Origin: Spirochaetaceae bacterium
Lineage (GTDB): Bacteria; Spirochaetota; Spirochaetia; Treponematales; Breznakiellaceae
Direction of reading: 5' to 3'
DNA: 8,480 nucleotides
Assembly: GCA_031269165.1 (NCBI GenBank)
Contig: JAISZQ010000118.1
Span: forward strand, 1-8,480
Shown here: in pieces, positions 1 to 5,039 of the stretch
How the letters are laid out: each line of letters begins with the position of its first letter
How positions within the stretch are numbered: position 1 is the first letter of the stretch
Made by a program: the position numbers and the translations under genes
The notes under the pieces: generated by a model
What the model saw: the letters and a program-made list of their open reading frames with translations, nothing else
Database searches by the model: none
Told to the model about the DNA's origin: nothing

Positions 1-6
1 TTCACC

Positions 7-41
7 AACGGCAACTATGTTGCCGCAGGTTCGCAATGACA
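7..41 (-). repeat. Dispersed palindromic repeat, copy A (partial element)
   Basis: This 35-bp stretch is the exact reverse complement of bases 3091-3125. It contains a perfect hairpin, CGGCAAC-TAT-GTTGCCG, and ends in TCGCAATGAC, the 10-mer that also bounds the full element near 3.1 kb. The match stops at base 6, so this looks like a truncated or divergent member of the same repeat family. It is non-coding, and its function is unknown. Confidence 0.8.
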
Positions 42-72
42 GGAACGGAATGCGCCGTTTTCAAAACACGAC

Positions 73-118
73 ATTCTCCATTTTCAATTCTCCATTATCC
101 ATTCGCCCCAAAGGGGCG
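73..118. repeat. Short direct repeats followed by a GC-rich hairpin
   Basis: The 10-mer ATTCTCCATT occurs at 73-82 and again at 87-96, and a shorter ATCCATT follows it. Directly downstream is a perfect 6-bp hairpin, CGCCCC-AAA-GGGGCG (104-118). The stretch sits between two palindromic repeats and looks like intergenic repeat debris; no coding potential is evident. Confidence 0.5.
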
Positions 119-124
119 CCCCGG

Positions 125-232
125 CTGGATTGCTTCGTCGCTATTGGCAACGCAAGTTGCCACCTCCTCGCGTTGACGACAGTCCCAGTGTCATTGCGAG
201 CGAGCGGCACATTGCCGAGCGAAGCAATCCAG
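125..232. repeat. Palindromic intergenic element with 13-bp inverted ends
   Basis: The ends are a perfect 13-bp inverted repeat, CTGGATTGCTTCG at 125-137 and CGAAGCAATCCAG at 220-232. Inside are a GGCAAC-GCAA-GTTGCC hairpin (146-161) and the 10-mer GTCATTGCGA (190-199). The same 10-mer bounds the element at 3091-3151, and a similar GGCAAC/GTTGCC hairpin is found there and at 7-41, so the three are probably one family. Sequences of this style are dispersed in many copies in several bacterial genomes. Whether they are mobile, structural or regulatory cannot be told from the window. Confidence 0.75.
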
Positions 233-284
233 TGAAATAAGCAAAATCTTAAAAATACCCCCGTAAGTCCCCAAAATTGTCAAG

Positions 285-313
285 TTTACAAGCGCCCGAA
301 ACGGGGTGATACT
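285..313 (+). promoter_or_regulatory. Candidate sigma-70-type promoter for the DUF4469 gene
   Basis: TTTACA (285-290, five of six consensus bases) and GATACT (308-313, four of six) are separated by 17 bp. Transcription would start near 320 and leave a leader of about 130 nt. The -10 overlaps a small hairpin, GTGATA (306-311) with TATCAC (319-324), which could be an operator or chance. This is a motif match only. An alternative -35, TTGTCA at 277-282, has no good -10 at the right distance. Confidence 0.35.
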
Positions 314-356
314 GGAATTATCACGCAAAAGCAGTGCGGCGGCGGCGCGGACAACG

Positions 357-395
357 GGGAAGCAATGATGGGTATCACGTTCATCAGTGCTTCCC
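357..395 (+). other. Strong hairpin in the leader of the DUF4469 gene
   Basis: Two 14-bp arms, 357-370 and 382-395, pair with a single mismatch around an 11-nt loop. No T-tract follows, so it is not a classical terminator. A 9-bp direct repeat, GAGCCTCGC, follows at 399-407 and 414-422. If the gene is transcribed from upstream, this would be a structured 5' untranslated region ending about 55 nt before the start codon. It does not match a riboswitch class that I recognise. Confidence 0.5.
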
Positions 396-451
396 GAAGA
401 GCCTCGCCTTCGTGAGCCTCGCGGTTATGCGGTGAATGAAAGGAGTTTTTT

Positions 452-1213
452 ATGTCGGTGATTGATGATGCCGTGCAAGTATTGCACCGGATTCGCGTGA
501 AGCTGTACCCCAGCCATCTGCCGGAAAAAGAAGGGGAGTTTATTGCGCGGACGGTGAACGAGAAGACGCTCACCGACGGGGAAGTCTGCGTGGCGGCGAA
601 GGAACGGGGCGGCTATACCGGCAGCCTCGATGATCTCAACGAGCATATCGCCATCTTCCTGCGGGAGGTGGCGCACCAGCTCTGCGACGGTTTCGGGGTC
701 AACTTTGGGGGTCTCTTTACGGTCTACCCCAACGTGGGCGGCGTGTTTGAGAACGAATACGATCCCCTCGACAAGGAGAAGCACAAGGTCAACTTCCACT
801 TCAGGACGCTCCATGCCCTGCGGAAGCTCGCCGACCGCATCGAGGTCATCTCCGAGGGCCTGGCCGAGACCGCCGGGTATATTGCCGAGATCACCGATGT
901 AACCACCGGCTTGGTGAACGATGTTGTTACGAAAGGCGGTATATTCATGATCACCGGGGACAAGATACGGGTTGCGGGGAAAGCCAGCGAGACCGGCGTG
1001 ATCTTCTTCACCCCGGGCAATCCCAACGTGAGTATCAAGGTAGCGGCTAATCTGGCGGTCAACGACCCGTCCAAGATTATCGGTACGGTTCCCGAATTGT
1101 TGCCCGGCAAAAACTGGTACGTCGAGGTACGCACCAACTTCTCCGGTTCTCCGACAAGGCCGCTGAAAGAGGTTCGCACGATAAGGAGCAAGTTCACGGT
1201 GACGCAGCCCTAG
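452..1213 (+). CDS. HU-like DNA-binding / DUF4469 domain protein
   Basis: The 253-residue product has the two-part layout of bacterial HU-like DUF4469 proteins. Residues about 1-125 resemble the HU-type DNA-binding domain, including the RTVNEKTLTDGEVCVAAKERGG segment split around T34-L35 and the GVNFGGLFTVYPNVGG strand region. Residues about 140-250 resemble the DUF4469 domain, which has an Ig-like fold (GGIFMITGDKIRVAG through the C-terminal RSKFTV). The protein is presumably cytoplasmic, as no signal peptide or membrane segment is seen. The start is supported by AGGAG at 441-445, six bases before ATG. The family occurs in spirochaetes and Bacteroidetes, often in several copies, and its role is not established; nucleoid-associated DNA binding is an inference from the HU-like fold. 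The coding region is visibly more GC-rich than the transporter genes. It appears to be monocistronic, flanked by repeats on both sides. Confidence 0.85.
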   Translation: MSVIDDAVQVLHRIRVKLYPSHLPEKEGEFIARTVNEKTLTDGEVCVAAKERGGYTGSLDDLNEHIAIFLREVAHQLCDGFGVNFGGLFTVYPNVGGVFENEYDPLDKEKHKVNFHFRTLHALRKLADRIEVISEGLAETAGYIAEITDVTTGLVNDVVTKGGIFMITGDKIRVAGKASETGVIFFTPGNPNVSIKVAANLAVNDPSKIIGTVPELLPGKNWYVEVRTNFSGSPTRPLKEVRTIRSKFTVTQP

Positions 1214-1314
1214 ACAGGGTTCCCGTGTCGAGCCAGACACGGTTGTCGTGTTGAGCCAGACAGGGTTGTCCTGTTGAGCCAGACATGGTTACCGTATCGA
1301 GCCAGACATGATGG
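1213..1314 (+). repeat. 23-bp tandem repeat array (four units plus a partial fifth)
   Basis: Four consecutive 23-bp units lie at 1213-1235, 1236-1258, 1259-1281 and 1282-1304, and a partial unit begins GACATGATGG at 1305. The first unit starts on the last base of the upstream stop codon. All units begin GACA and end in GAGCCA. Units can fold internally (ACACG-GTTGT-CGTGT in unit 2, ACAGG-GTTGT-CCTGT in unit 3). Units 1 and 2 can also pair with each other as CCGTGTC-GAGCCA-GACACGG (1223-1242). The array has no spacers, and its period is not a multiple of three, so it is neither CRISPR nor protein-coding. It may be an RNA 3' structure or a repeat-expansion site. Confidence 0.8.
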
Positions 1315-1460
1315 ATCAGATAGGATTGGAACAGGCTCACGAGATAAGAGGAGGTGTGTATGACGTAGTGATTCGTATGGGGTGGTTGCGGGAGATGGCG
1401 GATATTCAGTATGCGGAATGCGGCGTATACAAGGTATATAAAAACGTTATGCGCCATTAA
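1308..1460 (+). other. Doubtful 50-residue open frame between array and operon
   Basis: An open frame of 50 codons begins at ATG 1308, inside the last partial tandem repeat, and ends at TAA 1458-1460. No ribosome binding site precedes it and the product (MMDQIGLEQAHEIRGG...) resembles nothing I recognise. In another frame, AGGAGG at 1349-1354 sits ahead of ATG 1360, but that frame stops after two codons (ATG ACG TAG). I consider the stretch from 1315 to 1444 probably non-coding, perhaps the remains of a gene start. Confidence 0.15.
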
Positions 1461-1483
1461 AAAATGAATTTCAACGCATAACG
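1445..1483. promoter_or_regulatory. Inverted repeat upstream of the sugar operon, candidate operator
   Basis: CGTTATGCG (1445-1453) and CGCATAACG (1475-1483) are a perfect 9-bp inverted repeat with a 21-bp spacer, so the half-site centres are 30 bp apart, close to three helical turns. It lies immediately before the ribosome binding site of the binding-protein gene (GGAGGAG, 1496-1502) and downstream of an AT-rich TATATAAAAA stretch (1435-1444) that could be part of a promoter. A dimeric regulator or looped pair could bind here. Alternatively it is a leader hairpin. No regulator gene is in the window. Confidence 0.45.
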
Positions 1484-1509
1484 AAAACTATTTTTGGAGG
1501 AGTTTAGGT

Positions 1510-3066
1510 ATGTTGAAAAAAACGTTTGTGTTGGTTCTGGGCGTGTTTCTTTTGGCCGCGTGTTTTGTGTGGGCGGGCGGCGGCAGCCAGACCGCCGCAC
1601 CGGAAGTTTCGGGTGGCGACCCAGACATTGAGGTCTGGCGGGTTTTTGCCAATGGTGAAAAAGACATCACGAAAAACAGCCCTATGTACAATTTGTACAA
1701 GGAGAAATTTGGAGTCGGCGTAATATCGCCCTATGTTGAATGGAACGGTGGGGTGGCCTATTTGGACAAGCTGAATATGCAGATCGCCGCAGGAACCATG
1801 CCCAATGTCTTCCTCCCGTGGAACGGCAATGAAGCTGACCTGGCAAAAAACGGCGCCATTGCCGACTTAACCGACTTATTGCCAAAGTACGCCCCGAATT
1901 TGTGGAACCTGATCCCGCAGAGTGTCTGGGATGTCGTAAAGGCGAACGACCCGACCGGAAAGGGACGCATCTATTGGGTGCCGGAGGTTTACCGGTATGA
2001 AAAAGAATGGGGCCTTATCAGGACGGATTGGCTTGAGAAACTGGGGCTCCAAATGCCCAAGACCCAGGCGGAATACCTCGCCGTACTCCGGGCCTTCCGT
2101 GACCGGGACCCGAACGGCAATGGAAAGGCCGACGAAATCCCGACCGGGGGCCGAGCAGGGGCCCGCTGGATGGATCACCTCTTCAATATGTACGGCGTGG
2201 CCATGTATGAAGGTTATCCCGAATGGGATATTTACAACGGGGAGTTGACCTACTCTGCGGTTACGCAAAACGCCAAGGACGCGCTGGCCTTTATCCGTCA
2301 GCTTTACGCGGAGAAGCTGATAGACCCCGAAACCCTTTTGAATGACAAACCCGGATGGGAGAGCAAGGTTTTCGCCAACCGGGTTGGCAATTATTTTCAC
2401 TATACATGGGCATCGTATCAATTCCTCACGAATATCTATCAGACTTCCGGGGTAAAGGCCACCTTTGGCGTGCTGCCGGTGATACAGGTGCCGGGCTATG
2501 AGGGCAAGGGCTTTGTAACATGGAAACCAATAGGGCCACCATCACTTGTCGTCAGCGCGAAACAGGACGAGGCCCATCTTATGGCTTGTATGAAACTGTT
2601 GAACGGGCTCGGGGATCAATCGGTATGGAGCGATATTGAGTATGGAGTTGAAGGTATGAATCATACCGTTGTGAATGGCAAAAGATCAATTATAGCACCA
2701 AACAGTTCGCAACAAGTTTTGTTGTTTCATCCTTTTGATTTATGGGGATCCTTGGACGTCCGGGTTCAGCTTCTTGAAGAGTCAAAAACCCCCGATACCG
2801 AATGGATGTTCAACCAAAGCATAAAACAAGTAAAAGAACTTCAACAGTATATTCATGCTATCGCCGGACAAGGTTTACCTTCTACTGTCTACACCGACTA
2901 CCCCGATATTCAGAACCATAGCATTTGGCAAGAATACGCGTCTAAAATCATTATCGGCACCCTTCCGGTCAGCGCGTTTGATGAATATGTTGAACGGTGG
3001 AACAGATCCGGCGGTGCGGAAGTTACCAAGCGGGCCAGAGAATGGTACGCTAAGACCAAACGATAG
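1510..3066 (+). CDS. ABC transporter extracellular solute-binding protein (LplA/YtcQ-like)
   Basis: This 518-residue protein is the substrate-capturing component of a carbohydrate ABC importer. The N-terminus is a signal peptide (KK followed by a hydrophobic core, residues 5-21). Two cleavage options are visible: a lipobox L15-A16-A17-C18 for a lipoprotein, or signal peptidase I after VWA (residue 22), just before GGGS. An EF-hand-like calcium loop, D200-P-N202-G-N204-G-K-A-D208-E209, is characteristic of the LplA/YtcQ group of large binding proteins. The length of about 500 residues fits this group rather than the shorter family 1 maltose-type proteins. The start is set by GGAGGAG, seven bases before ATG. 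It is the first gene of the operon and is followed by two permeases. The region coding roughly residues 380-460 is more AT-rich than its flanks. The substrate is not determined by sequence; the adjacent GH78 gene suggests a rhamnose-containing saccharide. Confidence 0.88.
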   Translation: MLKKTFVLVLGVFLLAACFVWAGGGSQTAAPEVSGGDPDIEVWRVFANGEKDITKNSPMYNLYKEKFGVGVISPYVEWNGGVAYLDKLNMQIAAGTMPNVFLPWNGNEADLAKNGAIADLTDLLPKYAPNLWNLIPQSVWDVVKANDPTGKGRIYWVPEVYRYEKEWGLIRTDWLEKLGLQMPKTQAEYLAVLRAFRDRDPNGNGKADEIPTGGRAGARWMDHLFNMYGVAMYEGYPEWDIYNGELTYSAVTQNAKDALAFIRQLYAEKLIDPETLLNDKPGWESKVFANRVGNYFHYTWASYQFLTNIYQTSGVKATFGVLPVIQVPGYEGKGFVTWKPIGPPSLVVSAKQDEAHLMACMKLLNGLGDQSVWSDIEYGVEGMNHTVVNGKRSIIAPNSSQQVLLFHPFDLWGSLDVRVQLLEESKTPDTEWMFNQSIKQVKELQQYIHAIAGQGLPSTVYTDYPDIQNHSIWQEYASKIIIGTLPVSAFDEYVERWNRSGGAEVTKRAREWYAKTKR

Positions 3067-3090
3067 GGTCTTGTTCAGTACCGTGCGGGT

Positions 3091-3151
3091 TGTCATTGCG
3101 AACCTGCGGCAACATAGTTGCCGTTAGCAAATTGCCGTTGGTCGCAATGAC
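3091..3151 (+). repeat. Dispersed palindromic repeat, copy B, between binding protein and permease genes
   Basis: The outer arms GTCATTGCGA (3092-3101) and TCGCAATGAC (3142-3151) are perfectly complementary. Within them is the hairpin CGGCAAC-ATA-GTTGCCG (3107-3123). The left 35 bases are the exact reverse complement of bases 7-41. The element occupies much of the 136-base gap between the binding-protein stop and the permease start. A T-rich stretch follows at 3159-3180 but is not adjacent to the stem, so a classical rho-independent terminator is not well supported. By analogy with the REP sequence in the malE-malF gap, it could stabilise the upstream message or reduce expression of the downstream genes. 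Confidence 0.8.
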
Positions 3152-3202
3152 GGGCCGCTGTTGTTCTATTTTCATTTTTTAGAGGAGAAGAAGGAGAAAA
3201 TT

Positions 3203-4102
3203 ATGGTGTTATCAAGACAAACAAGAACCATTTGGCCGCTCTATGTCATGGTTTTGCCGGGAGTTGTGTTTTTACTCTTATTCAGGTACATTCCCCTGCT
3301 GGGCTCGGTTATCGCGTTTCAGGACTATTCGGTATTTAGGCCCTTGATGCAAAGTCCTTTTGTGGGGTTTAAGCATTTCATACTTGTCTTTAGCTCGCCG
3401 GATTTTATCCGCGTTCTTGGGAATACGCTTGTTTTGGCGTTGCTGGGCGTCCTGTTTCTATTTCCGATACCGATTATCCTGTCCCTGATGATAAACGAGG
3501 TGGGTAATAGGTACGTGAAAAAAACCATACAGGCAGCCCTGAATATCCCGCACTTCCTGTCATGGGTTATCATCGGCGGTCTTACCTTTGATTTATTCGC
3601 GTCCCACGGTCTTTTTAATATCATCCGCGGCTGGCTTGGTCTGGACAGCCTTTTGCTGATGCAGCATGAACAGTATTTCCGTCCGGTTTATGTGTTCACC
3701 GCGCTCTGGCGCGAGGCGGGATGGCATACCATTGTCTATTTGGCGGCAATGAGCGCCATTGACCCCCAAATCTATGAGTCCGCTATGGTTGACGGCGCCT
3801 CGCCGCTTAAACAGATGGTCTCCATCACCTTACCGTTACTTATGCCGACAGCGGTTACCCTGCTTTTGCTGCAAATCGGCAGTTTCCTCCAACTGGGGTT
3901 TGATCAGGTATTCAACCTGCTCACGCCCATGTCCTATTCGGTCGGGGACATCATAGATACGTTTGTTTACCGGACGGGCGTACTCCAAGCCCGCTACAGT
4001 TACGCGACGGCTATCGGTATGTTCCAGTCGGTTGTCGGTTTGACGCTGGTTCTTGCCAGTAATGCTCTTGCAAAGAAATTTACCGACGAAGGGTTGTGGT
4101 AG
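3203..4102 (+). CDS. Carbohydrate ABC transporter permease, LplB-like
   Basis: This 299-residue integral membrane protein is one half of the import channel. It has about six hydrophobic segments (roughly residues 12-31, 71-96, 110-130, 155-180, 205-226 and 262-285). The cytoplasmic loop that contacts the ATPase has the binding-protein-dependent signature in slightly altered form, E192-S-A-M-V-D197-G198-A199, with Ser in place of the usual first Ala. The N-terminal PLYVMVLPGVVFLLLFRYIPLLG segment is typical of the LplB/UgpA group. I chose ATG 3203 because AAGGAG (3191-3196) sits six bases before it; an in-frame TTG at 3161 would add 14 residues made of the purine-rich leader and has no ribosome binding site. 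The next permease starts four bases after its stop. No ATPase gene is nearby, so a shared MsmK/UgpC-type ATPase probably powers it. Confidence 0.88.
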   Translation: MVLSRQTRTIWPLYVMVLPGVVFLLLFRYIPLLGSVIAFQDYSVFRPLMQSPFVGFKHFILVFSSPDFIRVLGNTLVLALLGVLFLFPIPIILSLMINEVGNRYVKKTIQAALNIPHFLSWVIIGGLTFDLFASHGLFNIIRGWLGLDSLLLMQHEQYFRPVYVFTALWREAGWHTIVYLAAMSAIDPQIYESAMVDGASPLKQMVSITLPLLMPTAVTLLLLQIGSFLQLGFDQVFNLLTPMSYSVGDIIDTFVYRTGVLQARYSYATAIGMFQSVVGLTLVLASNALAKKFTDEGLW

Positions 4103-4106
4103 TACT

Positions 4107-4976
4107 ATGGCAAAGTTATCTCATAGCGACAGAGCATTGCGAACTGCAATCATTATCTTTCTCTGCATATTTTCGATAGTAGCCCTGGTTCCGTTGTTGT
4201 CGGTTGCGGCGAAATCGTTTAGTTCAAAACTGGCGGTAGACTCGGATCAGGTTGCTTTCTGGCCTGTGGGTTGGACCCTTGATTCATGGGTTTTCATGTT
4301 GAAGGAAGGCGACCTTTGGCGTTCATTCATGGTATCATTGGCATCCACGTTGACAGGCACTTTTTTGTGTCTGCTGGTCAATATCCTCATGGCCTATCCG
4401 CTTGCGAAAAAAGAATTCCCGGTGGCGAAGGTACTGCTGCTGGCGATTGTCATTTCCATGATTTTCAAAGCGCCGTTGATCCCCTATTTTCTCACCGTGA
4501 AGGGTATCGGCCTTTACGACAATCCCTTGGCGTTGGTGATCCCCCATACTATCAGCGAGTTTAACCTGCTGATCATGATAACCTTTATGCGGCAGTTTCC
4601 CCAAGAACTGGAAGAGGCTGCCGTGGTTGAGGGCGCGGGATACTTCCGGCGTTTATTCAGGATCGTACTTCCCCTGTCAAAGGCTTCTCTGGCAACGCTC
4701 GGCTTGTTTTACGCGGTGGTGATTTGGAATCAGTTTCAGACTCCCCTTTTGTTTATTCAGAGTCCGCAGTGGTACCCCCTGCAAACAAAGATTCGTCAGT
4801 TGATAAGCGATGAAAACGCCCTTCCGCCAATGGGCGCCTTGTTTGACGTCAATTATAACGCGACGACCCTGCAATCCGTAGCCATCGTGTTTGCGGTTAT
4901 ACCAATACTGCTGGTCTACCCCGCCCTGCAAAAGTATTTTGCTAAGGGTGCAATGATCGGTTCCGTTAAAGGTTAG
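4107..4976 (+). CDS. Carbohydrate ABC transporter permease, YtcP/LplC-like
   Basis: This 289-residue membrane protein is the second channel subunit, of the MalG/AraQ/YtcP group. It has a hydrophobic segment at residues about 9-33, followed by a periplasm-facing loop (SFSSKLAVDSDQVAFWPVGWT) and about five more membrane segments. The EAA loop is clear: E170-A171-A172-V-V-E175-G176-A177, with Glu where Asp is usual. The C-terminus has the common YPALQKYFAKG ending, in which a short helix follows the last membrane segment. ATG 4107 is only four bases after the previous stop and has no good ribosome binding site (the closest is GAAGGG at 4089-4093), so translational coupling to the first permease is likely. 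An upstream in-frame TTG at 4053 lies inside the previous gene and is less likely. Confidence 0.88.
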   Translation: MAKLSHSDRALRTAIIIFLCIFSIVALVPLLSVAAKSFSSKLAVDSDQVAFWPVGWTLDSWVFMLKEGDLWRSFMVSLASTLTGTFLCLLVNILMAYPLAKKEFPVAKVLLLAIVISMIFKAPLIPYFLTVKGIGLYDNPLALVIPHTISEFNLLIMITFMRQFPQELEEAAVVEGAGYFRRLFRIVLPLSKASLATLGLFYAVVIWNQFQTPLLFIQSPQWYPLQTKIRQLISDENALPPMGALFDVNYNATTLQSVAIVFAVIPILLVYPALQKYFAKGAMIGSVKG

Positions 4977-4993
4977 AGGAACAGGTTTGATGA

Positions 4994-5019
4994 ATCGGGC
5001 AAATTGATAATTTTCCGAT
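4994..5019. promoter_or_regulatory. Dyad / hairpin between permease and rhamnosidase genes
   Basis: ATCGG (4994-4998) pairs with CCGAT (5015-5019), and inside it AAATT (5001-5005) pairs with AATTT (5009-5013) around GAT, leaving a small asymmetric bulge. It lies in the 63-base gap ahead of the rhamnosidase, ending seven bases before its GGAAGGAG ribosome binding site. It could be an operator half-palindrome, an RNA processing stem, or chance; the AT-rich core makes the hairpin weak. Confidence 0.3.
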
Positions 5020-5039
5020 AGCGGGAAGGAGACACAGCT

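Noticed and set aside
17..235. 72-codon plus-strand open frame
   Set aside because: It runs through three palindromic repeats; the predicted peptide is a translation of repeat DNA and has no ribosome binding site.
425..1240. 271-codon minus-strand open frame
   Set aside because: It is the antisense shadow of the HU-like/DUF4469 gene, which has a recognised domain layout and a proper ribosome binding site; the shadow extends only because the region is GC-rich.
1213..1314. CRISPR array
   Set aside because: The 23-bp units are directly adjacent with no unique spacers, and no cas gene is present.
1194..1457. 87-codon minus-strand open frame
   Set aside because: It reads across the 23-bp tandem array and non-coding DNA; no family resemblance and no supporting start signal.
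1876..2421. 181-codon minus-strand open frame
   Set aside because: Antisense to the binding-protein gene; its peptide resembles no family I know.
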